Shown: positions 1 to 24,335 of the stretch, piece by piece
Layout of the letters: the number at the start of each line of letters is the position of its first letter
Numbering within the stretch: the first letter of the stretch is position 1
NCBI GenBank assembly: GCA_964035545.1
Contig: OZ037772.1
Span: 11,163,818-11,227,817 of the forward strand
From: Bugula neritina
Lineage: Eukaryota; Bryozoa; Gymnolaemata; Cheilostomatida; Bugulidae
DNA length: 64,000 bases
Direction of reading: 5' to 3'
Program-made: the position numbers and the translations under genes
Notes under the pieces: generated by a model
Told to the model about the DNA's origin: nothing
Databases searched by the model: none
Seen by the model: the letters and a program-made list of their open reading frames with translations, nothing else

Positions 1-484
1 TAGTACTGTGGTATAGTTAGTAGTACTGTGGTATAGTTAGTAGTACTGTGGTATAGTTAGTAGTACTGTGGTATAGTTAGTAGTACTGTGGTATAGTTAG
101 TAGTACTGTGGTATAGTTAGTAGTACTGTGGTATAGTTAGTAGTACTGTGGTATAGTTAGTAGTACTGTGGTATAGTTAGTAGTACTGTGGTATAGTTAG
201 TAGTACTGTAGTATAGTTAGTAATACTGTAGTATAGTTAGTAGTACTGTAGTATAGTTAGTAGTACTGTGGTATAGTTAGTAGTACTGTGGTATAGTTAG
301 TAGTACTGTGGTATAGTTAGTAGTACTGTGGTATAGTTAGTAGTACTGTGGTATAGTTAGTAGTACTGTGGTATAGTTAGTAGTACTGTGGTATAGTTAG
401 TAGTACTGTGGTATAGTTAGTAGTACTGTGGTATAGTTAGTAGTACTGTGGTATAGTTAGTAGTACTGTAGTATAGTTAGTAGT
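1..484. repeat. 20-bp minisatellite in PKN intron
   Basis: About 24 head-to-tail copies of a 20-bp unit (tagtactgtggtatagttag), almost identical, with a few g-to-a changes around positions 210-260 and at the last copy. It begins at the window edge, so its full length is unknown. It ends about 27 bp before the acceptor of the first visible PKN exon (512). Confidence 0.97.
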
Positions 485-511
485 GAAACTCGTCACGATA
501 TATTTTCACAG

Positions 512-12495
<11,984 letters not shown>

Positions 12496-13010
12496 ACAAT
12501 ATGCCATAGAAACTGATGAACATAGGTGCTCAAGTGTCGCAGCTATCAAACTCTGTGATTGGCTGAACATTTGTAAATTATGCTGTTATTGGTCGAATGA
12601 ACATCTGTGAAACTAGTTATTGGATAGACGTTATCCAACCTTATTCCTATTGGACGAATGAACACATTGTAACCAATTGTTGATATGCTAGGTTTAGATT
12701 ATTCAATTTCAATCAATAGCTTTTATTTTATATTTTATTGCATGAAATAATTTTACATTTTTATAATGACCGTCGCTAGAGCACTGTTGGCTGAGTATAT
12801 AGGTCAATGTCACGCGCACTGCTTGTTGCATGCAGTTTAGTGTATGCACTATTCACTATATAATTTCATAGCCTAAGTACCACGGTTGGCACCCCCTTCC
12901 TCTGTTCATGTATATATTGCTATGCTAATATCTCTTGTCTATTTATTCCCAACTGAATTTGACTGAATTGTACTGTACAGACTCTTCAATTTTATACTTT
13001 GAGTTTATAC

Positions 13011-13016
13011 AATAAA
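13011..13016 (+). terminator. Polyadenylation signal AATAAA for PKN
   Basis: The first canonical AATAAA after the PKN stop codon (12493-12495), 515 nt downstream, followed by a T-rich stretch (cgtttattattttatcatgt). Confidence 0.7.
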
Positions 13017-13336
13017 GATACGTTTATTATTTTATCATGTTTCAAGGTTGATGACTCATATTTTGTGGACTTATGGTAGTATAGTAGATAATACATATTG
13101 TTTTCGATGATGTACGCTGTTGATGGTATTGCAAATTGTTGTGGTTAATGTATATTGTTGCAGTTAATGTACACTGTTGATACTACTTATTGTGAATGCT
13201 GTATACTGTAGTTGAGAGCAGATGTAATGGTGGTGGGTTGTAACCTTTGAAAGAGAGAAAGGATGCAAGTTTATGAAAGTGAGCTGATATTTGTTAGTTA
13301 ACCACGTTCAGATATGAAGCTGTAGTATGCAATACT

Positions 13337-13342
13337 TTTATT
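13337..13342 (-). terminator. Possible polyadenylation signal for the minus-strand gene
   Basis: tttatt on the plus strand reads AATAAA on the minus strand. It lies about 1.1 kb beyond the stop codon at 14427 and just short of the PKN polyadenylation signal. Other near-matches exist, so this assignment is tentative. Confidence 0.3.
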
Positions 13343-14426
13343 GGCAAACTAAAATCATGAAACACAATATGAAGAGTTTTAATATAAAAAAAATAATAAA
13401 TACATTCCTTTACGGTAGTAGCTGTAAAATAGAAAGAGAGCTGGACGGAAACATATGACTAGATAGAATAGACCCAAGTGTGTGCAGGTGTGTCAAAGTG
13501 TGTGCAGGTGTCAGATTCTAAGTAGTGCTAGGTCAGCACTGGAAACATCGGAACTTTCGACTGATAGTAATGTAGCATTGCAGTTATGTGCCGTTGTATT
13601 TTTGGTACAATTCACAGTGTTGACTCGACACCATAAATGCGTTGTGTACTTGGCGATTATGTGGAAAATCATCAAAAAACAGTAATCAACAGCAAACGCT
13701 GCGGAGACCTGAAAAGTTTTTCAACACTTATTCATGGAAAATTCCGGATTCCTGTGATTTGTGAATTGTGCTCCTGGTGAGTTCAATTAGGCATTGCTGA
13801 ATTATTTTGTAGTTGGATTTATTGCAGGCAAGTTTGGGACGAGGGAGACTTGACTCATATTTGTTTGTAGAACTGCAGCTATTTATTATTTGAGTGCCAG
13901 ATGTGTTGATGAGAGGAGGGCTTCCTACCAGACACGAGAGATACCATTAAAGAGGTAAAACTTCCAAACATCAAGAAGTTGTATCAGAGGGAGGGAGAGA
14001 GAGGGGGGGAGGAAGGAAGAGAGAGAGAGGTAGGGAGAATCAAAACACAGCTAGACAGTCAACTGGGTAGTCGTAGAGTCCTAAATTTAAACCCGTATAA
14101 GTCAAATTTTTGTATGATTTACAGAAAGTTAATAAGGGAAGGGAAACAAAGCAACACTACGGCTTGGTAAAACATGGCAAGCATGGACATCACATGCATA
14201 TACTACAGGTATATATAAATACACAATGTACTAGTTGTGTTGTTACTAGGATACTAGCTCGCTATAGTCTAGTATAGTTTCTGTTCTATGCATATATTCA
14301 GTCTATTTATCTGTTATAATCACACAGCTTTATCCAGTTTTACATCTACTATAGAATAATATACTGTTTATGTTCTATAGCCTATATTCCATCAGCTGCT
14401 CAGCTGTAAAAAACGTCTGGAAGCTC

Positions 14427-17400
14427 CTAGCAGCCAGCCTTAAGCTTGTCTTCCCGGAGCCTCATTTCACACCTACAAGGGTTAGCAACTCTTACCATAA
14501 TAATAACCAGAAAATATGCAGAACTGTAAGTAAAATGTGACTATCATGGCTTTGCTGATTGTACGCTTGAGATCTGTGCGAGTTTTGTATATGTAAGAAA
14601 AACACATATATATGGTGTCATCAATATATATATGATGTAATAAAATATGCACAATTATATAATAAAAATATACATACACAATATTGCAATAGAATATACT
14701 TATTAGCATTGAATATATCACATATGATATGACTAACCGTTTCACTTGTTTCTGAGCTTCTCTCAATTTCTTATATTCTGCTTTCAGCCACTTTTCTGGA
14801 GAACTCAGCAATCTATAAACCAAGTACGACTCTATACACTAGACAAAACTCACTCTGATACGAGAGTTAAGTATAACTCTATACAGTAGACAAGACTCAC
14901 TCTAATACGATAGCAAAGTGTGCGTGTGGAATAACAAGGGCACTTCTGGCTAACAGATTTATCCTTATGGAGTGAAAAGCCAACATATACCAACACATTT
15001 TACTACCTGGTGAAGTAGCTCACTACTTGTTCCAAGTTCAACATGAAGCTTGTGCAGGCTAAAGGAAAAACTTGACGAAAATCAGGTAAATATAATAGTT
15101 TTGCTTTTTTATGATAGATTCAACAAAGAAATTGATGCCAGTGTTTAGCCATCCTAATTAATAAGTCGCTAGACAAAAAATTGCTGCCTGTCTCGCTCCA
15201 CACACATTGAATACATATCCTATAACTTGACATACCCTCCAGTAAATACTTCTCTACCAATCTCCTGTTGACACGTTTCAACAGGTTGTCTAGTCGGGGG
15301 AAGTAGTGACCTACAAAACGAATATTTTACAGCCAATAGAAAAGTTCCACGATTCATAACAAAGCTGTGACTAGTATTATACTGACTTTCAGGATCTCTA
15401 TACAGAAATTAGTTCATTGTACCATGCACAGTGTACCATGGTGGGGTTGTTTTCTTTGAGAAATGAAGTCAAAGTCAAACAGATTAAAAAAAACAGCTTA
15501 GAAAATAACCTGTCCAGAGTAGATTTTCTCACATCAACCCCTAACTCTAGAACTTTGTCATGGACATCATTCAGTTCTTCAATCTCATTTGGGTCTTTTC
15601 TCTGGAATGACAGAGTATATTGTAATACTATGATATTATGTCTTTATGATATAACAGAATCGGAATATATGTACAGCAATGCTATTTGATAATGATATCA
15701 CAACATGGTACTGAGATAGTCTGCTATATTCTTCTAGGTGGCTGAATATCTATATACCTGAGCTTATAACAAAGGAAGCTGAATAGCCATAAAAGATTCA
15801 CCTGGTAAACAAATCAGGTCTGCAGTAATAACTGACTGAACACAAAAATCTTTTCTCTCAAATAACATAAAGCAAATTATAAGTTTTACCCACTTTAATA
15901 TGTTGAATGGTGTTTGACACTAGTGTACGAGATGTTTGATGCTTTACTCCTCGTCTCACAGGTGCTGATTTAACTCTGCCTGAATTATTGCGACCATTCT
16001 GAAAATTATGCAAATTTGAGTAAATCCATCAACTTCTCTAAACCTTTGGTTTAAGAACCATAAAACATGGGCTCTGTATAGAACTAGTCAAGTCAATTCC
16101 CTGAGACACTTCATTTATACAGCATTAAATTATTCACATAGTATATCTTAGCTGTCATCTACAGACTGATTGAAGGTTGTATTCCAAACAGTTTTGTTTT
16201 ATATAATACGTTTTATGCTTATGTTGATGAATCTTCATTCTTTATTTTACTTACACTACCAATATGGTTATGATAGTGTCACAAGTTTCATCAAGACTTC
16301 TAAGCAATTTAATTTATTAAAGATAAATTTTATGACATTTAATTTAATTCAAATTTCATAAATAAATTTTATAAAATATTAAATATTTTTCAGTTAACTG
16401 AGCGCCGCACAACCCTATCACTTTCAACCTGTCTGAGAAGTTGTCACCTCAGTATGCTGGACTGATCTGAAAGACTTTGAATCAGCACTGGCTGGTCTGC
16501 GTCGAGTGCTATTAGAAGTTGCTCTCTCTTGATCATTAGTTGGCAATGTGGAAGTCAAGCTAATGTCCTCATCCATTAAACCCTAAAACAATACACAGCA
16601 ATACAAGGCATGAAGATATTCTACAAGAAGGTAACAAAAGTTAATTCAATTGACAATCTTGCTGTGAAAAATTCCAAGACACTTTTATACCAAATCTTAA
16701 GGTGGCATTGGCATTAGTGTGTAATGAGAGGGAATTTCCAGGTAGCCTTAGTACAACGTTGGTAGAGAGAATATAGGAAGGACAACTCTTCTACATTGCT
16801 ATGATTCAGTATTTTGTGATTGGTTGCTAAGTATAAAAACAGAGTCTTGAGTGGTACCATGTGAATCGTAATTCTCTAAAAGCAACAGATTTGTAAAAGA
16901 GCGAAAATTAATACTAATTACACATTAATGCCCAGGCCTACCATCACAGTTTTCATTTCGCCATTCACTTTCACTCTGTCGTGTGGCGTTTCCTGCTTCC
17001 TGTCTGAGGAATGGTGAAGCTCTCCATTCTGGTAGCGGTTGTTACTCACACGAGACTTTTGGAAAGTATCACTTGGAGAGGATTCAACGACTGTGTTAGA
17101 AATCTTTCTTTCTAGAGATTGTTCCCGATTTAACTTCCTCCCAGCCCCTACGGTTACTTCATTTCTCCTTGTTAATGGAGTTTCCACTTGTTTTGGTGGC
17201 ATAGTTTCTGCTCTCCTACTTGTAGCAGACGAGGGCCGAGATTTCGGGTTCTTTGCTCTTGTTTTCAGCTGACTCGCGATGTGTTCCGGTACTTTGTAGG
17301 TGGGTATGGGAGGGCGGGAACAGCTTATAGATGTCATTTCCTTCTCTCCCACAACTTCCTCTCCACCTGAAGTTATTTTAACAAAATGCGTTTAGCAACA

Positions 17401-20400
17401 TTAGAAACTACAACTACCCCTGCCTTACTCTATCACTGCTGCCTTGCTCTATCACTGCTGCCTTACCCCTGCTTACCCCTATTATTCCAATTCAGCAAAA
17501 GTAGAACAATAGTTTGAGTAAAAAGTATTAAAAACTTAATATTAGAATAGCACGTATAAATATTATAAAATTGTTGAACCCAAAATGATTAGTAAGTTAT
17601 AAGAAATTATTGATGTGGAATTTCAAAATATTTTGTAGAAAAATACTATTAACATTTTAGTATTTTTGAAGATTTCAATAATTGGCATTTTCTCTCAACC
17701 ACAATGCTATTAAGAATTGATTCAATAATATAGGTAAAGCTAATGGAACACATGTGTGCTGGCATAGGTCCATACTGGAACATTTTATAATGCATCTATG
17801 ACTAATTTAACAGTCAAATTCCCAATTGTAATATTTAAAATCGGCTTTTGTCATAAAAATTTCAAAAGTCCTACTTTTCCTCCAATCAATAGTTGCAAAT
17901 ATTGTAAAGGTATTTTTCTATGTGTACACAACACACAAAGACTATGCAAGGATCAGTAGGAATCTTACCTTCTGCAAAGGTCAAGGTCGTGATGGTTTTC
18001 TTGGGAAGTGCAGCTCTCTTCCTGTTAATATCTACTGGCTCTTGGAAACTAACATGTCTGTAATATTTCATGTGAAGATGGTAATCAGACTGAAACATAA
18101 TCTGATTGACACATAATTAGACTGACATATAATCTAACTAATATATATAATTTGACTGACACATAAACTGACTGACATATAATTTGACTGATACATAATC
18201 TGACTGACATAAAATGAATGCAAGATAATCTGACTATATAATATTACATGCTATTTAGGAATACAACAGTAAGCAAGGTATACCATTTACAGACCATTAT
18301 AAAGTCCTTTAGAATAGATAGATGTGTATGAATAATATGTAACAGAGATTAACCTAGATATATTAATTTCAATATAATATTTACATAACCACTATATTAA
18401 TCTAACCTGGCAGCTTTAGAGCTCAACTGGCGAGGGGCACCTGATGTTCCATGACACATGTCATCTGATTTTCCACCTCTTGACTGGTCACTGCCAACTA
18501 TATAAACCGAAATATTCAAGTAATCGACAGTTTTTAAAAGAAAGAATGTACTTCTGTCAAGGTATTTCACAATCTAAACTTTTCATCTTCTTAGACAGCT
18601 TGAGTTTTATTAGGCATAAAAATGCGCATTAGAAAAACAAACTTTACATTTTATGAATCGTTGTTGGACATGTAAGGTTGAACTATATCTTTTTCGAGCA
18701 GTTTGAATTCTCATATTGCATTTTATTTTTTAACAAGTTTCGTTTCATACACTGTGAGTAAGTCTTAAACTTCCTGTTGACATAAAAAATGCTAGGTAGC
18801 AGTTCCTAGGTGACAGTTGCTATATGCCAGTTGCTAGGTGACAGTTGCTATGTGCCAATTGCTAGGTGACAGTTGCTGAGTAATAGTTGCTAGGTGACAG
18901 TTGCTATGTGCTAGTTGCTAGGTGACAGTTGCTATGTGACAGTTGCTAAGTAATGGTTGTTAGACAAACTACCTGCATTCACACAAAGCTGTTCACTGAA
19001 TTGTTTCTCGTCTGCATTCTCACATTTTGACTTTGGTTTGCCAGGAGACTTTCTACGAACTCCAGAATCAACTCTGCTGCCTACTTTAGATACGTTGACT
19101 TTGCCGACCGTTGGTGCTTTAGTCGCCTTTTTGAAGCTGCAATATTTCACACACTAGCTTTACTTTTGTTTTATAAAAAAAATGACATTTAGGAGCCCTA
19201 CTATTACCTGGGTACAACAGCTTACCACACATCAGTTTATTATTATCTAGGCACTACAGCTTATTACACATAGGTTCACTATTATTTGGGTACAGTAGTT
19301 AACCAGACACAAGTTTACTGTTACCAGGGCACAAAAGTTTATTACACATAAGTTTAATATTACATTATTTAATTATTATTAATTATTATAATATTATTGC
19401 ATATTTTAGTTTACTATTACCTGGGTTCCACAGCGCGCCACACATGGCTGTTACTTCTACTCTTCAGACCAAATTTCTTAGCCTGAGATTCTATGTTGAA
19501 GTCTCGAGGGGGCGCAGCAAACACTTCCTTTCTTTCACTGTTTTTCACAGTTTCCGTGGCCTGAGCTGGAGATGTACTGCTTCCTTGAAGCTCACAGAAT
19601 GCTGGTATAGTGAATTCTGCAAAAGGTTCATTCACTATAATATGTACCTGGTGGTAACTCTGTTGACCATGTGACAAGCAGACGTGGCCAATCAGTAAGC
19701 ACACAGGTCATATCTTAGCAGACGTGACCAATCAGCAAGTATACAGACCACATTTAATTTTGACAGAGAGCTAATGTTAAAATTAGGTTGCATCGGCTAC
19801 TTGGTAAAATAAGAACAATTAATGTGTATTAGTCTTTCTCACTATGATAATTCCTAGTCCCAGAGTCTCTGCTAGCCACTAGACTTTGCTAAGCATGTTC
19901 TACTAGATAATAGTCACCTGTAGCCTCCACCTCAGCCTGCAGTCTGGCTATAGTCTGCTGGGACTCAGCTATCTGCAGCGCCAGTTCCATCTCCAGCTGT
20001 TCCACATTCTCATCTATCTCATTGTTCATTGCGTCGTAATCCTTCCTTGTGTTCACTAGCGGCACCTGAATATCTCCCATCTGCAACGTATGCAGTATTT
20101 TCTCACTCATTCCATGTAACATTGATGGTGTGTTTCTTGTCCCTGGACAGCTTTTTGAATTATTCAGTGATACATTAAAATGTTGTCTTTAGTTGTGGAG
20201 AGTGCACCACAGAGAATCACAGACTAATAAGTAGAATAAGACAACTCCTTATCTCTAGTCAGCAAACCATCTGATTATCATCTCAACAGCGCTGACTCTA
20301 TACTGAGCTATTAGTATACTTTGTATAAGATAGATCTACTATGGTTTGGTAAAGCTCCAGGTTACTCTGGGGCCCACCTAAGTTGTATTCTGTGATGAAC

Positions 20401-23400
20401 TAGTGAACCAGACATCTCTTTTAGTAAAGAATAAAAAATGTGATCATGTTTAAAAATGTTCTAAATGCTTAAATCTAAACACTCAGTCAACAATACCGGG
20501 TTTCTTTGTTGATTAAAACTATTGTAGCGGCTTATATTAAAGTGAATATAGTATGAAAAACCCACCTGTTTAGACGTGTCTATATTGATATTCCACCTAT
20601 AGAGCAGTTCTTCAACACTATCTGTGGTGGCCATTTCTTGTTTCCTGTTTGTCTCTTCGGTGCTCATCACTGCATTATTTATCATGTCATAACTTGAAAC
20701 TTTACTAACCGCCTGACTATCACCTGTCACTTCAGCAACCACCTGACTATCGCCTGTCACTTTAGCAACCACCTGACTATCGCCTGTCACTTCAGCAACC
20801 ATCTGACTATCGCCTGTCACTTCAGCAACAACCTGACTATCACCTGCCACTTTAGTGTCAACCTGGCTATCACATGTGACTTCAGCAACCACCTGACTAG
20901 CACCTGCCAATCCATTAAAAACCTGACCCTCACTTGTCACTTCAGCAAGCACCTGACCCTCACTTGTCACTTCAGCAAGCACCTGACTATCACAGTTGAT
21001 GTCACTAGTTGTCACGCTGTCAATAGAATCCTTTCTTGGAATGGTCCAGCAGTCAACTGATTTTGTTATCCCACGGGCATCACTAATATTTCTACAAAAG
21101 TGACAAGCTAAAACTGTAGAGCCCATCAGCCAACTATTTGCTGTCAGAAACATCGTTTTTAGCATGTTACCCAGTTACAATAACAAACACAAACATTCTA
21201 CCTCTGTGGTCTACGTGACAAAAGATCTGTTAATTCTGTTTCAAGTTCTACTTTTTTCCAATCTGGAGTTTTACTGTCAGACTTTATGGTAGAGCTGCGG
21301 GCTGACAGACGATTTTCTATTTGTTCATCTTCACTGAAAGTAGGAATAGCGACATAGTTGTACATATCATATCACCATGCATTCAATATATTATATATGT
21401 ATATAATTGTAGCAGCATTTCTTGTATGTAATAAAGTTTATCAGCTAGTTTGGATAATGATTGGCTAAGCAAGTTTTATTGACTATTCAAACCTGTATAT
21501 TGAAAACTAAACGCTGAGATGCATAACTAGTCACTAGAGTTCATAAATTTCACTCGGACCATTATCTATCAATTTTTAAGAAACTAACATTTAAATATCT
21601 GTATAATGTTATAATGCTACTAAATATAACTAATATTGTAGAAACCTTTCTTAAAATAAACCAGTTAAGTATCTCAATTTCTACTCAGTTTATTTACTTG
21701 AGTACACCTCACCTGAGTACACACTCATCTCACCTGAGTACACACTCATCTCACCTGAGTACACCCTCATCTCACCTGAGTAAATACTCACCTGAGCATA
21801 TTCTGCACTGCTGATACTTTTGCAGGTGATATCACGATGTCTGCCAGGTGTGCTTTGAGTTCCTCTGTAGCCGTGACCTTACCGGCAGCGAGGTCAATGT
21901 GTAGGTCATCGAGTAACCTGAGCAAACAAACTGGCTAGTTAAAGAAGCTGTCGTTATGTTACAGTACATTGGAAAGTGTACTAGAGGTACATCTGGTTCA
22001 ACTCAAATAGTTGGGAAGATAAATGTAAGCCTCCAACTATTCTGACATACTCAAGTACTCTAAAAGACTTAAACAGTCTGACATATTCAAATACATTAGC
22101 AAATCCAAGTTACAATTCAATAGCTTACAGTATGAGGTAAAATAGTTGATGAATAATTTTGAACAATATACTGAATACTTGAAGCTATGCAATATATATG
22201 CATTCTACTATACCACAACTTAGTCCTCAAGAATGACATGGCTATCAAGTAATGATTTAGTCTTCAAGCACTGACTTGATTATTAAGTAGTGACTTGGTT
22301 ATTAAGTACTAACTTGGTTATTAAGTACTAACTTGATTATTAAGTACTAACTTGGTTATTAAGTACTGACTTGGTTATTAAGTAGTGACTTGGTTATTAA
22401 GTAGTGACTTGGTTATTAAGTATTGACTTGGTTATTAAGTACTAACTTGGTTACCAGGTGCTGACTTGGTTATTAAGTAGTGACTTGGTTATTAAGTACT
22501 GACTTGGTTATTAAGTACTGACTTGGTTATTAAGTACTAACTTGGTTATTAAGTACTGACTTGGTTATTAAACACTGACTTGGTTATTAAGTACTAACTT
22601 GGTTATTAAGTACAAACTTGGTTATTAAGTACTAACTTGGTTATTAAGTACTAACTTGGTTATTAAGTACTAACTTGGTTATTAAGTAGTGACTTGATTA
22701 TTAAGTAGTGACTTGGTTATTAAGTACTAACTTGGTTATTAAGTACTAACTTGATTATTAAGTACTAACTTGGTTATTAAGTACTGACTTGGTTATTAAG
22801 TAGTGACTTGGTTATTAAGTAGTGACTTGGTTATTAAGTACTAACTTGGTTATTAAGTACTGACTTGGTTATCAAGTACTGACTTGGTTATTAAGTAGTG
22901 ACTTGGTTATCAAGTACTGACTTGGTTATTAAGTACTGACTTGGTTATTAAGTACTGACTTGGTTATTAAGTACTGACTTGGTTATTAAGTACTAACTTG
23001 GTTATTAAGTACTAACTTGGTTATTAAGTACTAACTTGGTTATTAAGTACTGACTTGGTTACCAGGTGCTGACTTATACCTCAAAGTTGGAATTTCCTCG
23101 TCTTCATCCGCTGAATCATAGGCATCTGGAAGAGCTAGAGACAGCATGTGTTTTGGTGTGATGACATCACGGATCACATGATCTGGTGAGTCACTGGTTA
23201 GATGTCCGCTGTAATATGATTGGTTGGTCAATTTTGTAGTGGACTGTGATTGGTTCATGTCGTGTAACACAGAACTCTCATTGTTGATAGGTTGATCATC
23301 ACGGATGAAACTCTGCTCTGAAGGCACTGGGGAGTTGTGGTGTCTTGGAAGATCATGTGACTGTCTCACAGCTACCAAAAATTACTCAGTTATCAGTTAT

Positions 23401-24335
23401 AAGTTAAGATGTCCTGCCACAAAAATGGTAGTATTTAAGAGTAAATTAATATTAATATAAACAATAAGCTGCATTGTTTAAAATGCATATAGGGATAAAC
23501 AACGAAATATGCAGCATTTCAAGTGTAGAAATACATTTGCTTACATACCATAGGGTTGATCAGGATAACAGGTGCTCTGAGACACTCCTCTACTAGACAT
23601 ATTTCGACATTCTCTGACAGGTAGCGAATCATCATAATAGTAGAAAGGTTGACAGGTGGCAACACCAGACAGGTGCATGTCTCTACAATAAATAGACCGA
23701 GAATATCTCATTTATAAACTGCTGTATTCTCCTGTTAATATAGCATTATCTATACATGTCTAACTGAAAGTGGACAACTTGGGTTATAGAAATTTGATTG
23801 AGTATTACTTTAACCGAATAGAAAGATCTGGAAGATGCAATATATATTGAATATGAGTTTGGCATGTAATCAAACTTGATTTGCATATGAACTGTTTTCT
23901 TTGGTAGTAGAGAACAAAATATTATAATCAAAATTTTTGAAAAAACACAAATTTCAAGAGATATGAATGAACTGACGATGTCGGTGGTTTGCTGATGTCT
24001 CGGGTTTGGGGTTCTGCGAGCTGATTAGCTTTAAAATGGTGCTTTGACTTTCCTGAATTTGGACGACTTCTGTGAGTGTGTCTGGAAACACCAGCTTTTC
24101 TTTTTTCTATAGAAAACAACTATATATATATACAAATGTTATAAAATTGCAAAAAGTGAAACAATTTTTTCCAACAACAAAAACTGATTGCTCTTTGCAC
24201 AGACCCACCCGAGCAGCGAGTCTCTGTGTTTTCCAGCAACTCAGCACTCATTATATCCATGTTATAAATAGAAAGATTAGCCAAAGATTCATCTCCATCC
24301 TCCATTTTGCTGAGTGCTGATGATAACCTTGACAT
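14427..24335 (-). CDS. Unrecognised 1040-residue disordered/coiled-coil protein
   Basis: Nineteen exons, 5' to 3' on the minus strand: 24335-24209, 24106-23977, 23682-23549, 23371-23080, 21917-21792, 21333-21202, 21091-20566, 20080-19918, 19616-19421, 19136-18973, 18497-18407, 18057-17969, 17366-16942, 16582-16448, 15998-15894, 15601-15510, 15310-15236, 14812-14738, 14472-14427. Phases agree throughout and the total is 1040 codons plus TAG. The start is the first ATG (MSRLSSALSKMEDGDESL). Features: basic Ser/Arg-rich N-terminus; acidic DAYDSADEDEEIP; a decapeptide repeat (about residues 345-450, VVAEVTGDSQ type); a coiled coil (ENVEQLEMELALQIAESQQT); basic Pro/Ser/Arg-rich stretches (NPKSRPSSATSRR); and a charged helical C-terminus (SSPEKWLKAEYKKLREAQKQ). 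This composition recalls cilium or centrosome scaffold proteins, which is only a guess. Least certain are the GTCAGT donor at 23976 and exon 15310-15236. Confidence 0.82.
18780..18960. repeat. 14/28-bp minisatellite (gctaggtgacagtt)
   Basis: About 12 half-units alternating ctaggtgacagttg and ctatgtgccagttg, in the intron following exon 19136-18973 of the minus-strand gene, ending about 10 bp from its donor. Confidence 0.9.
19200..19356 (-). repeat. 39-bp repeat derived from an exon end and splice donor
   Basis: Four degenerate ~39-bp units. On the minus strand the clearest reads gatgtgtggtaagctgttgt, then acccag|gtaatag. This copies the end of exon 19616-19421, which reads catgtgtggcgcgctgtgga, then acccag|gtaatag. 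Each unit holds about 28 nt of exon-like sequence plus a donor or donor-like site. About 60 bp of AT-rich sequence separates the array from the real junction. Confidence 0.88.
20690..20992 (-). repeat. 30-bp in-frame coding repeat (decapeptide)
   Basis: About ten 30-bp units inside exon 21091-20566 encode a ten-residue repeat, consensus Val-Val-Ala-Glu-Val-Thr-Gly-Asp-Ser-Gln. Variants carry Thr-Ser-Glu-Gly-Gln, Cys-Asp-Ser-Gln or Met for Val. The unit is a multiple of three, so copy-number change keeps the frame. Confidence 0.95.
21695..21796 (-). repeat. 21-bp repeat that regenerates a splice donor
   Basis: Immediately after exon 21917-21792 (…atgctcag on the minus strand) come repeated units of gtgagatgagtgtgtactcag, each beginning gtgag and ending ctcag. 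Five ctcag|gtgag junctions, including the real one, lie within about 100 bp. Confidence 0.95.
22255..23065. repeat. 19-bp minisatellite (ttattaagtactgacttgg), about 42 copies
   Basis: Fills most of the intron between exons 23371-23080 and 21917-21792 of the minus-strand gene and abuts the donor at 23079. Units alternate tactaac, tactgac and tagtgac. No exon sequence is evident in the unit. Confidence 0.97.

Larger units (their letters stand above)
12496..14426. other. Convergent intergenic region between PKN and the minus-strand gene
   Basis: Holds the PKN 3' UTR (polyadenylation signal at 13011), a purine-rich patch near 13990-14035 and otherwise ordinary AT-rich sequence. Short open frames here (for example 13482-13685 and 13979-14170) show no splice structure or recognisable domain. 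The 3' UTR of the minus-strand gene must also end in this interval. Confidence 0.7.
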
